In this document: positions 1 to 9,954 of the stretch, piece by piece | How the letters are laid out: each line of letters starts with the position of its first letter | How positions within the stretch are numbered: the first letter of the stretch is position 1 | From: TCS55 sp964343505 | Lineage (GTDB): Bacteria; Fidelibacterota; Marinisomatia; Marinisomatales; TCS55 | Length of the DNA: 64,000 bases | Reading direction: 5' to 3' | Assembly: GCA_964343505.1 (NCBI GenBank) | Contig: CAYFJU010000003.1 | Coordinates: 12,982 to 76,981 of the forward strand | Made by a program: the position numbers and the translations under genes | Notes under the pieces: generated by a model | Told to the model about the DNA's origin: nothing | What the model saw: only the letters and a program-made list of their open reading frames with translations | The model's database searches: none

Positions 1-537
1 AAATTCAAACATGCCCAAGGATTCAGTGCCACCGTTTGCCACATAGATTGAATTCACCAATAAATTGGTCGATGTTCCCACCAAAGTCAAAGTACCCCCA
101 AGGATGGCGGCATAACTTAAGGGAATCAATAATTTGGATGGGCTCATGTGGTATTGATGGGCCAGGCGCATGGTGACCGGCATAAAAATAGCGACAATGG
201 CTGTATTGTTAACTAAGGCGCTGGCGAATCCGATTGTTAGCAGGTACACCGCCAAACCCAAGGTGCGCGATTTGGATACAAGCTGGTTAATTCGCACAAT
301 CAAATATTCCAAAACACGTGTTTTCTGCAGGGCATGACTCAGGGTAAATAAAAGGGCGATAGTGATCACGGCCGGATTCGATAATCCTGAAATGGCTTCT
401 TCCGGTGTTAAAAGTCCTGCCAGGAAAAGGATACTCAGAATCAGCAGGGCCGTCACATCCAGGGTAAATGTTTCCGTCACAAAGAGGACAAAAGCGAGGA
501 CAATAATGAAAAGTACGAAGGCGATTTCGAAGGTCAT
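1..537 (-). CDS. SLC13/DASS-type sodium-anion transporter, N-terminal part
   Basis: The first 179 codons of a membrane transporter that runs off the left edge of the window. The protein begins MTFEIAFVLFIIVLAFVLF and shows about five hydrophobic segments. The stretch GGTLTLVGTSTNLLVN near residue 155 is the GTSTN signature of the SLC13 (divalent anion:sodium symporter) family, whose members import sulfate, dicarboxylates or similar anions across the inner membrane. The start is the only ATG in this frame (535-537). It lies 36 bases downstream of the HD-GYP gene on the same strand, so the two may be co-transcribed. Substrate cannot be told from this part. Many bacterial members carry TrkA-C domains further on, outside the window. 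Confidence 0.8.
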   Translation of the reverse strand, partial: MTFEIAFVLFIIVLAFVLFVTETFTLDVTALLILSILFLAGLLTPEEAISGLSNPAVITIALLFTLSHALQKTRVLEYLIVRINQLVSKSRTLGLAVYLLTIGFASALVNNTAIVAIFMPVTMRLAHQYHMSPSKLLIPLSYAAILGGTLTLVGTSTNLLVNSIYVANGGTESLGMFEF

Positions 538-573
538 GATGATGTATTTATAGGATTGAGATGAAGGCTAAAA

Positions 574-2259
574 TTACAATTGGACTTCATCAATCTGTTC
601 AGGATTAAGAAAGCCCTCAGCATATTTCAGGTAGATTTTTTCTTTCACAAATATGTCAAACAGGTCCACATCAATATGAGCGTCATTCTTCATAAACCCA
701 AGGATGCGCATGGCCTGGCTTAAGGTTTTCCCTTTTTTGTAAGGGCGGTCCCGGGCCGTTAATGCTTCAAAAATATCCGCAATAGCCATAATGCGCGCCT
801 GGACGGACATTTCATCTTTCGTCAGTCCTTTTGGATAACCTGTGCCATCCAGTTTTTCATGGTGACCGCCGGCAAATTCGGGCACATTCCGCAGATGTCT
901 CGGATAGGGCAATTCTTCCAGCATTTTAATCGTAATGACAATATGATCATTGATAACTTTCCGCTCCTCCGGTGTGAGCGTCCCCCGGGGGATGGTCAGG
1001 TTATACACTTCATCCTCTGACAGGAAATTTTCCACTTTACCATTGGGTTTCCAGCGGTAATTGGCAATTTGATGCACGCGGTCCTTTTTGTCCCCGGACA
1101 TGAATTCGCCACCCACATTAGATTCCTTCACAAATTCCAAATCATGCTTCATCTGGCGGAGTGTTTTGCGGTATTCTTTTTCCAATTCCTTAATTTTTTC
1201 CGCTTTAGCATCTTTTGTCAGTGAATCATCACGTTCAATTTTTAATTCTTTTTTCAGGCGTTTGATTTCTTCATCCCGGCGGAGGATGCCAAAACGCGTT
1301 TCCACCTCATTCACGCGGTCGTAGATGGTTTCCAACTTGGTACTTTTATCTACCACAAATTCCGGTGTGGCCACCTTACCGCAGTCATGAAGCCAAGCAG
1401 CGATCTTCAGTTCGTACATTTCCTTTTCTGTAAAAGCCACATCGGCGAATGGACCGTCTTCTGTACCCTGTACCGCTTCTGCCAGCATCATGGTAATTAC
1501 AGGAACGCGGGCGCAATGGCCGCCGGTATAAGGGGATTTGGCATCAATGGCTGAGGCGATGAGTTTAATAAAGGATTCGAATAAATTCTCAAGATCTTTG
1601 ATCAGGTTTTTGTTGGTGATGGCCACCGCCGCCTGGCTGGCTAACGCTTCCACCATTTCCTGCACTTCGGAAGCAAAAGGAATGATCTTTTTGGATTTGG
1701 CATCTTGGGCATTTAATAATTGAAGGACTCCGATGATTTCATCTTCGTGATTCTTGAGAGGTACAGTAAGAAAAGATTTGGATCGGTATCCCGTTTTTTC
1801 ATCAAACATTTTTGTGCCGGAAAAATCAAACCCTTTGGCGGTGTAGGCATCTTCAATATTTACTGTTTCGCCCGTGAGGCCCACATAGGCGGCAATCATG
1901 GATTTATTGGGCTCCCCCTCATCCGTAAATAGCTTTACGGGATAAAAAGGAATATCCTCCCCCGATGTACCCCCCATATGAAAGTTGAGAGAATCAGTCA
2001 TCATGATCTCAAAGCGTAAACGCTGGTCCTCGGTCATCATGTAGAGTGTACCGCCGTCCGAATTGGCAATCCGTTTGGCTTCCAGCAGAATCATCTCCAG
2101 GAGTTTGTTCATATCCTTCTCCTTGGAGAGGGCCAGGCCGATATTCGATAAATTGCGGATTTGCTGCTCTAAATCCGTGATATAGACTTTTAAGGCGGAA
2201 GGCGCATCGGAAAGATACTTGGCGACCTGGGTTTTAGAGTATTGGGGTTGTTTTGCCAT
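574..2259 (-). CDS. GAF domain HD-GYP cyclic-di-GMP phosphodiesterase
   Basis: A 561-residue cytoplasmic signalling protein. An N-terminal GAF domain (about residues 30-205) is followed by a charged coiled-coil-like insert (about 290-400) and an HD-GYP domain. Visible HD-GYP motifs are GGHCARV, AAWLHDCGK (the HD pair) and HHEKLDGTGYPKGL. These motifs bind two or three metals and hydrolyse cyclic di-GMP. The long Lys/Glu-rich insert inside the HD-GYP region, from about KLETIYDRV to LEFVKES, is not typical. I chose the ATG at 2257-2259 (MAKQPQYSK); a TTG 57 bases upstream also keeps the frame open. It is divergent from the large synthetase fusion. Family is clear; the GAF ligand is unknown. Confidence 0.88.
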   Translation of the reverse strand: MAKQPQYSKTQVAKYLSDAPSALKVYITDLEQQIRNLSNIGLALSKEKDMNKLLEMILLEAKRIANSDGGTLYMMTEDQRLRFEIMMTDSLNFHMGGTSGEDIPFYPVKLFTDEGEPNKSMIAAYVGLTGETVNIEDAYTAKGFDFSGTKMFDEKTGYRSKSFLTVPLKNHEDEIIGVLQLLNAQDAKSKKIIPFASEVQEMVEALASQAAVAITNKNLIKDLENLFESFIKLIASAIDAKSPYTGGHCARVPVITMMLAEAVQGTEDGPFADVAFTEKEMYELKIAAWLHDCGKVATPEFVVDKSTKLETIYDRVNEVETRFGILRRDEEIKRLKKELKIERDDSLTKDAKAEKIKELEKEYRKTLRQMKHDLEFVKESNVGGEFMSGDKKDRVHQIANYRWKPNGKVENFLSEDEVYNLTIPRGTLTPEERKVINDHIVITIKMLEELPYPRHLRNVPEFAGGHHEKLDGTGYPKGLTKDEMSVQARIMAIADIFEALTARDRPYKKGKTLSQAMRILGFMKNDAHIDVDLFDIFVKEKIYLKYAEGFLNPEQIDEVQL

Positions 2260-2361
2260 TGAACTTTGTTGATTCGTTTCGAGGGAAAACTTACAGAAAT
2301 CAATAACATTGAACAACTATATAGATTAGGGATGTAATGATGGATTTCTCTAATTTTATGG

Positions 2362-5300
2362 ATGGCTGATATTCAAAAAATATTCCAAAATGCAATGGCG
2401 GGAAAGTGCCTGACCGAAGACCTGTTTGATGTCGCCCATGATTTATTGGATTCGAATGACAGACAGGCAGTTCATGACTTTTTAGAGATCGGCCACCTTA
2501 CTTCTGTAAATACTTTAATCTATAAAGAAAATAAAGTTGATGATTGGTTTAATCTGCTTCATCAACTTATTCTTAAATCAAATTTTGATGTTTATTCCCT
2601 GGTCAAACAGCGTGTGGATCGGTACGGGGATAAACCATTATTTCAGACCATTTCTGAAAATAAAACTGTCTCCAAATCCTATAAAGCTGTTTGGGATATG
2701 GTTCAATCCATGGGATCATTTTTTCAAACAAACTTGGGAAAAAATGACACTGTCGGTATTTTAACGCCCAATCACCTTAATGGCGTCATCATTGATCTCG
2801 CTTGTCTCGCTTATCAAATCCGTGTCGTTCCCATACCCATGAATTTGTCCGTCGATCACCTGGATTATGTCCTAGACCACGCCGAAATCACGCACCTATT
2901 CATGGGGAGCGACCGGGCCCGGGAATTGCTGGCGGATGCAAAGCGAAGTCCATCTGAATTCAATGCTATCCAAATGGATGATAAAGAGGAATGGGAGGAG
3001 TTCTTGTCGATATGTGGCCAATCCAAAATCGTCAATCCAAAATCCAAAAATCAACAATCCTTGGCCACAATCATGTACACCTCCGGGACTACAGACAACC
3101 CCAAGGGGATAATTTTTAACCAGGCCAATATTATTTCGAAGCGATTTGCCCGGGCATTGGCCTTGCCGGAAATCGGCCCGAAAGATGCTTTCCTCTGTTA
3201 CCTCCCTCTCTACCACACCTTCGGACGCTGGTTCGAAATGATGGGGTCGATTTTTTGGGGTTCTACCTACACCTTTACAGAAACCACTTCATTCAAGACA
3301 CTCCTTAGGGATTTCAAGATCGCCAAGCCATCCGTATTTATTTCCATCCCCAAACGGTGGATCCAAATCCAGGAACAGGTGGCGGCCTCCATTCCCATCG
3401 AAAAGTCCGAGGATGAAGCGATCAAGGAAGTGACCCATTCCATTACCGGTGGAAATCTGAAATGGGGCCTGTCCGCCGCTGGGTTTCTCGATCCGGACAT
3501 TTTCAAATTCTTTCACCAAAATGGCATCAACCTCCTCAGCGGCTACGGCATGACGGAAGCTACCGGGGGCATTACCATGACACCGCCAGCAGATTATATG
3601 ACCGACTCGGTGGGAAAAGCACTTCCGGGAATTGAACTTAAACTGGCCGAGGATGACGAACTCCTCATGCGAGGGCCCTATGTCTCGCCCGGATATTATA
3701 AGGAAGAAATTGAAGGCTCCCATGCGGATGGCTGGTTTCATTCCGGGGATATTTTTAATCAGAAAAAGGGCCATTACTTTATTGTTGACCGGAAGAAAGA
3801 AATTTATAAAAACAGCCGCGGCCAAACCATTTCGCCCCAGAAAATCGAAAATTTATTCCAGGATTTTGAAGCGATCCGGTCTGTTTTTCTTGTGGGGGAC
3901 GGAAAAGAATTCAATACAATCCTACTCTACCCGGAACCGGAGAATGATGCAGTTGACTTAAGCACTATGACACCGGAGGAAATCCGCACCTATTTCAGTT
4001 CTTTAGTTTTTTCGGTGAATACCTTTTTGCCCCCCTATGAGCGGATTGTGAATTATGCCATCATCCCTCGGGATTTTGACCACGACCACGATGAACTGAC
4101 ACCCAAAAATACTTATAAGCGAAAAAATGTCCTGAAGCATTTTGCCGATATCATTGACCCCATATATGAAAAAAATTATATCAGCCTCATTCATGGTGAT
4201 TATGAAATTCAAATTCCCAATTGGCTGCTGCGGGAAAAACGGCTGACACGAGGAGATATTCGCTGGGATGGGAGGTCGATTCGTGAATATGAGTTGGATG
4301 ACGGGTTGGTTTTAAAATGGACCAAATCGGCCTTAAAAATTGGTGATTTTGTTTACCATACGACAAACACAACAATCAGTTTTGAAAAGCTTCTCAGAGA
4401 TCCCACTCTTTGGCTCGGGAATCAGTCTCTAATGGATTTTATCGGTGAAGTGGGATTTCGGGTCATTTCTTTTGAGCCTTACAGCACCCTTTCAGTGAAT
4501 CATCCTAAACTCCCTTTCAATCAAAAGGATCAACCTGTAGATGAGACTGTGCCTTATCCCGAAGGAAAACCAACTTTAGGATCGCTTCATTTAGCGACTG
4601 TAAACCTGTTTCAAAAGGATGAACAACATATAAAATCCGCCCTGGATCATTTTAAGGAAGGATTGAATTCTGCCAATTTTCAAACGGTGATTCAGGATCA
4701 ATTATTAAGAATCCAAAACCATCCTGATCCTGCCACATGGCTGCGGGCTTTTGAAATACTCATACCCCACATTGGTGGAAAAATGTTCATTAATCTGTAT
4801 CAGCAATCCATTCATGCTGGTCAATCCGAGACCATTGCAGCCCTTGATTCAGGTCTGATTCAAAAACGCCATTTTCAGTCCATTTTGGAATTACTGACTG
4901 ATTTGAGGGATTCTGCAAAAATTGGCAAAAAAGATGCTGCTGTTGGTGTAGGACTCATCAATTTGATTACCGATTTAGGCATTAAAAACCCCCAATATTT
5001 TATCCAAGTCCGGGGAGAATTAACCCTGTGGATGCTTGTTTCACAGAATCAAAAAGTAGCGAAATTGGCCCGGGCCAACCGAACTATTTTATTGGATGGA
5101 TTCAGAACCTGGATACAAGCTGATCAATCCGAGTCTGATTTTGACTGGGGCCCAATTCTCCAATTTGATCAAAACATTCCGGGAATCCTTCAGGAGAAGA
5201 TTGAGCAGGCTGTACATGAAACATCTTTAATTCGTGAATCCACCTTCATTTTTTCCAACGGTCACCAAATCCAATTTGATGATATTGCCCCGGAAGGTGT

Positions 5301-6843
5301 TTGGTTCACCCTCCTCGGAAAAGGGCATGGGAAACATGTGGTGAGAGTATTGGTCCAATTGAAAGACGGAAATGCTCATAATTTTGTCATCAATTTAAAT
5401 GATGACCTTGAGCCAGCCCGTTTTAACCAGGAAACCAATTGGCTTATATCCATGGGTGCCTCAATCCATAAACAGAAACTTGTTGAAGATTTCGGCGCCT
5501 TTTGGCCGGATCACCAGGTTTATACGGAAGAATATATCCCAGGTGAAACTGTGCTGCAGTACCTGGATCGAAAGCAGGATGAGATTTCTTCCGGCACCTA
5601 TCCCGATCGCTGGCAAATGCGCTGGCTGCACTTCATCTGGAATGGTGCCGCTGCTTATCTCGAATTTTGGAAGCGCACCGGCCGCACGCGCATGATCGCC
5701 GATGCCTCTCCTAAAAATGTGATTATACCGGAATTTGATTATTATGTGGGGACGCGCCTCGTGTCGATTTCCGGACGGAAAAAAGTAGCATCTGTAAAAG
5801 ATGTTCTTTTATTCCTTTATCAAAATTTTATCCTGGAAACTGAAAAGCAATTCCCCGGTTTGAAAAAAATGGCCGACTGGGAAATTCTGTTTACGGTCAC
5901 CCTGGAAGTATTTGGGTCAAAGGCAGGATCAAAAATCCTGAGAACCATCAAAAAATCGCATGAAGAATTTGAACTGACACCGGGCCGTGTGAATCAATTC
6001 ATCCATGAAGTCAATGCATTCGGTCTTTTGCGAAAACAGGTTGTCTTTGCTTCACTCCGATATCAGCGCTGGCTGGATTTGAACCCGGACGCCACCCACA
6101 AAGCGCGGGGCATCATTATACAGGATTTATACAAGGATTACAAACTGCAGTCCCTCATCGAGCAATATCCTGAAACACGAATCCGGTTTTTTCTCATGAC
6201 AGCCTTCCGGGATGCGAATCCTGAATTGATCGAACGGTTAAACGAACTTATGATTCAAATGCGGTCTGGGTCGATTTCTGAAGAAAGTCTGGAGACGAAA
6301 CTCCACATTATTCATGATGAAATTGATCTAACGGAGGCTGAAAAATATTTCTTAACGCGCCTAGTCTTCGAGCATGTTGATGCGGCTGATTATGCAGAAC
6401 TTATCACCCGGGATGTGGGCAAAAAAGGTCGCCTGGATTTGGTTGTATTGATTGAAAATAAGGACAGCCAATCTTTCAAAATACGTCCCCCCTTTCATCC
6501 CAAAGAAGTGGCCCGGTTCCACCGCCTCCTCTTAGAAGCTAAATTGGATGTGCAATTCGAGACCCAACACGAATTCCTGTTGGTCATGGATAAAAAGGAT
6601 CATTTGGCCGGCGGTGTATTCTGGAAGAAGACGGGTCCGGGAATCGCCCATTTAGAAAAAATTGTGATTGCGCCTCGCTACCGAAAAAGTCATTTAAGTA
6701 TGCGCTTGATCGAAGAACTGTTTAACAGGATTCGATTAAAGAAATTTGAATTCCTGACTGTTGGGTTTTTCCAGTCGGGACTTTTTTATAAATTAGGTTT
6801 TGAGATTGACCAGAAGTTCGGCGGACTGGTTAAAAGACTGTAG
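2362..6843 (+). CDS. Acyl-CoA synthetase fused to a large middle region and a C-terminal GNAT acetyltransferase
   Basis: A 1493-residue multidomain protein. Residues about 75-610 are an AMP-forming acyl-CoA synthetase of the ANL superfamily: P-loop TIMYTSGTTDNPKG near 236, LSGYGMTEATGG near 393 and the hinge VDRKKEIYKNSRG near 475. It would activate a long-chain acid as acyl-AMP and then acyl-CoA. Residues about 620-1370 match no family I can name. A stretch with ADASPKNVIIPEFDY (near 1115) faintly recalls the catalytic loop of a kinase-like fold. Residues about 1375-1493 look like a GNAT N-acyltransferase (LEKIVIAPRYRKSHLSMRLIEEL, then FYKLGFE). The layout suggests activated acyl groups handed to an internal acceptor or transferase. 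Ordinary synthetases are 500-650 residues. Confidence 0.82.
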   Translation: MADIQKIFQNAMAGKCLTEDLFDVAHDLLDSNDRQAVHDFLEIGHLTSVNTLIYKENKVDDWFNLLHQLILKSNFDVYSLVKQRVDRYGDKPLFQTISENKTVSKSYKAVWDMVQSMGSFFQTNLGKNDTVGILTPNHLNGVIIDLACLAYQIRVVPIPMNLSVDHLDYVLDHAEITHLFMGSDRARELLADAKRSPSEFNAIQMDDKEEWEEFLSICGQSKIVNPKSKNQQSLATIMYTSGTTDNPKGIIFNQANIISKRFARALALPEIGPKDAFLCYLPLYHTFGRWFEMMGSIFWGSTYTFTETTSFKTLLRDFKIAKPSVFISIPKRWIQIQEQVAASIPIEKSEDEAIKEVTHSITGGNLKWGLSAAGFLDPDIFKFFHQNGINLLSGYGMTEATGGITMTPPADYMTDSVGKALPGIELKLAEDDELLMRGPYVSPGYYKEEIEGSHADGWFHSGDIFNQKKGHYFIVDRKKEIYKNSRGQTISPQKIENLFQDFEAIRSVFLVGDGKEFNTILLYPEPENDAVDLSTMTPEEIRTYFSSLVFSVNTFLPPYERIVNYAIIPRDFDHDHDELTPKNTYKRKNVLKHFADIIDPIYEKNYISLIHGDYEIQIPNWLLREKRLTRGDIRWDGRSIREYELDDGLVLKWTKSALKIGDFVYHTTNTTISFEKLLRDPTLWLGNQSLMDFIGEVGFRVISFEPYSTLSVNHPKLPFNQKDQPVDETVPYPEGKPTLGSLHLATVNLFQKDEQHIKSALDHFKEGLNSANFQTVIQDQLLRIQNHPDPATWLRAFEILIPHIGGKMFINLYQQSIHAGQSETIAALDSGLIQKRHFQSILELLTDLRDSAKIGKKDAAVGVGLINLITDLGIKNPQYFIQVRGELTLWMLVSQNQKVAKLARANRTILLDGFRTWIQADQSESDFDWGPILQFDQNIPGILQEKIEQAVHETSLIRESTFIFSNGHQIQFDDIAPEGVWFTLLGKGHGKHVVRVLVQLKDGNAHNFVINLNDDLEPARFNQETNWLISMGASIHKQKLVEDFGAFWPDHQVYTEEYIPGETVLQYLDRKQDEISSGTYPDRWQMRWLHFIWNGAAAYLEFWKRTGRTRMIADASPKNVIIPEFDYYVGTRLVSISGRKKVASVKDVLLFLYQNFILETEKQFPGLKKMADWEILFTVTLEVFGSKAGSKILRTIKKSHEEFELTPGRVNQFIHEVNAFGLLRKQVVFASLRYQRWLDLNPDATHKARGIIIQDLYKDYKLQSLIEQYPETRIRFFLMTAFRDANPELIERLNELMIQMRSGSISEESLETKLHIIHDEIDLTEAEKYFLTRLVFEHVDAADYAELITRDVGKKGRLDLVVLIENKDSQSFKIRPPFHPKEVARFHRLLLEAKLDVQFETQHEFLLVMDKKDHLAGGVFWKKTGPGIAHLEKIVIAPRYRKSHLSMRLIEELFNRIRLKKFEFLTVGFFQSGLFYKLGFEIDQKFGGLVKRL

Positions 6844-6850
6844 AATTCTT

Positions 6851-6897
6851 TAATTATTTAAAACGTAATAGGTATTTTATTACGTTTTAAATAATTA
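6851..6897. terminator. 20-bp perfect inverted repeat between convergent genes
   Basis: A perfect 20-bp stem (6851-6870 with 6878-6897) and a 7-base loop lie between the convergent synthetase fusion and DUF420 gene. The AT-rich stem ends in T runs on both strands, so it could stop transcription both ways. The same 18 left-hand bases, and the 15 bases ending at 6905, recur in reverse orientation at 62659-62717. It may therefore be part of a small repeat, not a dedicated terminator. Confidence 0.6.
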
Positions 6898-6909
6898 CGT
6901 TTTACCCCC

Positions 6910-7431
6910 TCAGTATAGCATCCAGTAGATCAAAACGCCGGTAACGGATACGTATAGCCAAAGGGGTAAGGTGATCTTGGCAATTTTCCTGTGCTTGCCA
7001 ATATTATCAGTCCAGCCGCGATAAAGGGTGACTAAAGCCATTGGAATAATAACTGCCGCCAGAATGATATGCGTTATCAGAATGAAAATATAAATTTCAG
7101 AGAATTCACCGATATACTGTTTGGGTCCGGCCTTAAACCAATGATAAATGATGTAACTAACCAAAAATGCGCCTGAGGTGCCAAAAGCAGACAGCATGAC
7201 ATTTTTATGCTGTTGACGTTTTTTTTGTCGAATTAAAATGTATCCCGAGAGCAGTAATATAGTAGTAATCCCATTGAACGTTGCATTGACCAAAGGCAAC
7301 CCGGAAACGTCCAGGGTACCTTCAATGCCCTCCGGTCTGGGACCCAGGATTAAAAAAGCAACGGCGGCAGAAATAATAAACGATACGATATATATTATCC
7401 GCAGCCAGAAATTATCCTTTTTCACTATCAA
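6910..7431 (-). CDS. DUF420 membrane protein, cytochrome oxidase-associated
   Basis: A 173-residue inner-membrane protein with about five hydrophobic segments. It resembles the DUF420 (YozB/CtaM-like) family, whose members sit in cytochrome oxidase clusters; in Gram-positive bacteria one is needed for assembly of an active heme A-containing oxidase. Conserved-looking histidines lie in HKNVMLSAFGTSGAFLVSYIIYHW and in FILITHIILA. The start overlaps the Sco stop by four bases (ATGA), so the two are translationally coupled. It is the last gene of the run ctaA-ctaB-sco-DUF420. A role in oxidase assembly is inferred from family and position. Confidence 0.78.
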   Translation of the reverse strand: MIVKKDNFWLRIIYIVSFIISAAVAFLILGPRPEGIEGTLDVSGLPLVNATFNGITTILLLSGYILIRQKKRQQHKNVMLSAFGTSGAFLVSYIIYHWFKAGPKQYIGEFSEIYIFILITHIILAAVIIPMALVTLYRGWTDNIGKHRKIAKITLPLWLYVSVTGVLIYWMLY

Positions 7432-8009
7432 TTTTCTTCCAACAGTTTTTTCATATCTTTCTTTAATCGTTTCACATCTTCGTCCTGCATTCCGCTATAA
7501 TACCCCCGGATTTGTCCTTTTTGATCGACTAGGGCAAACTTTTCACTGTGGAAAATAATATCCTCGAAGTCCCCAATCTTAAACCCATCCTTGATAATAT
7601 TTTGAACGGATTCTTCCGGGCCCGTAAGAAAATGCCAGCGATCTGTATTGGCGTCGTAGCGGGAGGCATATTCCCTTAACACTTCCGGAGTATCATGCTC
7701 GGGATATACCGAAATGGAAACAATGCGCACATTATCATTATTTTTGAATGCCTTATGCACGAGATTCATGTTACCGGTCATCACCGGACAGGCCATGGTA
7801 CAGGTGGTAAAAATAAAATCAGCCACCCATACTTTGCCGTCCAAGTCACTGCGATTGATTTCATCGCCATGACTATCGGTAAAACTGAATTCCGGGATCG
7901 TGCCGATCACCGGCAGTCCGCTCTTGGATTTGGATTCCTTAATGAAATAAGTGGCTGCCAAGAAAACAGCAACAACCCCATAAACAATAAAACGTGTCTT
8001 TTGAGCCAT
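7428..8009 (-). CDS. SCO1/SenC copper chaperone for cytochrome oxidase
   Basis: A 193-residue protein with one N-terminal membrane anchor and a periplasmic thioredoxin-like fold. The copper-binding motif is FIFTTCTMACPVM (Cys-x3-Cys), and the conserved distal His is in DIIFHSEKFALVD. SCO proteins deliver copper to, or reduce, the CuA site of oxidase subunit II. I place the start at the ATG at 8007-8009 because GGAG lies eight bases upstream; a TTG two codons earlier is too close to that site. It follows ctaB by two bases and overlaps DUF420, in the oxidase biogenesis operon. Confidence 0.9.
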   Translation of the reverse strand: MAQKTRFIVYGVVAVFLAATYFIKESKSKSGLPVIGTIPEFSFTDSHGDEINRSDLDGKVWVADFIFTTCTMACPVMTGNMNLVHKAFKNNDNVRIVSISVYPEHDTPEVLREYASRYDANTDRWHFLTGPEESVQNIIKDGFKIGDFEDIIFHSEKFALVDQKGQIRGYYSGMQDEDVKRLKKDMKKLLEEN

Positions 8010-8011
8010 AT

Positions 8012-8914
8012 TCAAACTCCTAAATCGATTATAATAATTATGAGTAAGGTGGGTAGGTAAAAAACCGAAGCTTTTAACAATAACAGCGCATTCTTCTTGG
8101 ATTTATCCTTAGCCAAAGGAATGGCGGACAAAAAGAAAGCGCATGAAATTATGGTAACGCCCACCAGGTAAACTGTGCCGAGGGACCCCTCAATCACGGG
8201 CAGGAGTGAAATGGGAATCATGAGTAACAAATGCCAGAATATTTGGCGCATAGTGCGTGAACCGTCCGGTTCAATAACGGGCAGCATTTTAAAATTGGCC
8301 TGGGCGTAATCATCTTTGCACATCCAGGCAATCGCATAGAAATGGGGATGCTGCCAAAGGTACATGATGCCGAATAGGATCCAGGCCATGGTGCCGATCT
8401 CTCCCGTGGCAGCAGTCCATCCGCCGATGATGGGCAAGGCCCCGGGGATGGATCCGATGGAAGTATTCAGCCAGGTTATCCGCTTCAAAGGTGTATAAAC
8501 AATGATGTATAGAAAAGCCGTCATGATGGAGAGGAATCCCGTCAAAAGGTTCACTTTCCACACCAACAGAATACTGCCGATCACGACCATGAGAACACCA
8601 TACAGCAACACGTGAACGGGTGAAATTAATCCAGCCGGGAGCGGTCGGTTTTTGGTCCGTTCCATAAGTTTGTCCGGTTCCCGCTCTAAATAATGGTTTA
8701 AAGCGCCCGAACCGGCAGCGGTTAAAGATACACCCAAGAGTGTATAGACCAATATTTCCCAAGATCCGATGCCATTATTCCCCAGATAGAATCCCAAGAG
8801 AGTAGCCACTAAAACGAGGGACAGGATATTGAGCTTACTCAGTTCAAGGTAAACGCGCAACAGGGATTTGGCTTTTTGTTTTTGGAGTTTCACCGCAGCT
8901 TCCACTGCTCCCAT
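8012..8914 (-). CDS. ctaB: Protoheme IX farnesyltransferase (heme O synthase)
   Basis: A 300-residue polytopic membrane enzyme of the UbiA prenyltransferase family that adds a farnesyl group to heme B to make heme O. The diagnostic motif EREPDKLMERTKNRPLPAG (prenyl diphosphate and Mg binding, then RTxxRPLPxG) is present near residues 75-95. About eight or nine hydrophobic segments follow. The start lies inside the end of ctaA (25-base overlap on the same strand), so the two heme A steps are coupled. The product feeds CtaA and then the aa3-type oxidases encoded here. Confidence 0.94.
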   Translation of the reverse strand: MGAVEAAVKLQKQKAKSLLRVYLELSKLNILSLVLVATLLGFYLGNNGIGSWEILVYTLLGVSLTAAGSGALNHYLEREPDKLMERTKNRPLPAGLISPVHVLLYGVLMVVIGSILLVWKVNLLTGFLSIMTAFLYIIVYTPLKRITWLNTSIGSIPGALPIIGGWTAATGEIGTMAWILFGIMYLWQHPHFYAIAWMCKDDYAQANFKMLPVIEPDGSRTMRQIFWHLLLMIPISLLPVIEGSLGTVYLVGVTIISCAFFLSAIPLAKDKSKKNALLLLKASVFYLPTLLIIIIIDLGV

Positions 8915-9879
8915 TCGGCTGGATTAACTTTTAAGACCAGAAGGGCACACAGCCCCAACAGACCCGCCCCCGTAACCACATGAAAACTGGCTATATAGGG
9001 TGATCTTTCTGAAAGAACGGTCAAAACGCCCAAGGAAAATTGGAGGAGAACAATGCCAACCATGCCGACCAAAACTGCCTTCGCCGACCGGTTCCTTTTT
9101 AATGCAGAACCGTATTTGAAATAAAAATACCCAATTGCCCCTGTAACGATCACAGCGCCCAAGCGGTGAATGAAATGAATGAGCACTTGGCCCCGGGAAA
9201 CCGGATCTAGATCCAAATCAAATAAAATGGAATTTATATTTTCCACCATTCCAGTGGAAAAGGTGGGAATCCACATCCCACCCATGGTGGGGAAATCAGG
9301 AATCGCCAATCCCGAAGCCGTATGTCGCATGAGCGCGCCGAGGATGAGTTGGATATAGACTAATCCACCAAGAATTGTGGTACCTTTCCTGATATCTAAT
9401 GGCCAATTCATTTCAATTCGCTTTGTTCTTTCTACCGATAATCCATAGGCTATAACAATGGTCATAATAAAAAATGTTTGCGCCAAAATACCGTGAATAA
9501 TCGACACCGGCGGCGGGAGAAAAAACAATACTGTAATGCCACCAAACAATCCTTGGAGGATTACCATTCCCAAGGCAAAGAAACCCAATTTTTTAAGCCA
9601 CTTTGGTTCATCGGAGAAGCCCAACCAAATGGCCTGAATCATGGTAAAGAATCCTACGATAGTAGCAATCATACGATGACCATGCTCATAGAAAATTCCC
9701 CCCACCATATCGGAGAGTGGAAAGGCAAACATTTGCTTCCCATAGGTAGTGGGCCAGTCCGGAACCGATAATCCCACCTCGTGACTTTTAACCAGGGCAC
9801 CGGCAAAAATGAGGAACAAGGTTGAAAATACGGTCAGTTTAGAAAGGTGCCGCAACCAAGTGTGTGATGGTGAATTCAT
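8890..9879 (-). CDS. ctaA: Heme A synthase (COX15/CtaA)
   Basis: A 329-residue membrane protein with about eight transmembrane segments in two homologous four-helix halves. It oxidises the heme O methyl group to give heme A for both oxidases. Visible signatures are GLSVPDWPTTYGKQ in the first periplasmic loop, YEHGHRMIATIVG, GALMRHTASGLAIPDFPTM in the second half and HFIHRLGAVIV. The paired histidines in these are the expected heme ligands. It is the first gene of the heme A/Sco/DUF420 unit and is separated from coxB by a strong terminator, so it probably has its own promoter in the gap at 9880-9954, where I could not pick a clear one. Confidence 0.93.
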   Translation of the reverse strand: MNSPSHTWLRHLSKLTVFSTLFLIFAGALVKSHEVGLSVPDWPTTYGKQMFAFPLSDMVGGIFYEHGHRMIATIVGFFTMIQAIWLGFSDEPKWLKKLGFFALGMVILQGLFGGITVLFFLPPPVSIIHGILAQTFFIMTIVIAYGLSVERTKRIEMNWPLDIRKGTTILGGLVYIQLILGALMRHTASGLAIPDFPTMGGMWIPTFSTGMVENINSILFDLDLDPVSRGQVLIHFIHRLGAVIVTGAIGYFYFKYGSALKRNRSAKAVLVGMVGIVLLQFSLGVLTVLSERSPYIASFHVVTGAGLLGLCALLVLKVNPAEWEQWKLR

Positions 9880-9954
9880 TTGAATATTTTCCCCCGAAAA
9901 CAGGTGAAGAATTTAAGATTTACTGACGGTTAATTACTGAATTAATCCCAATAA

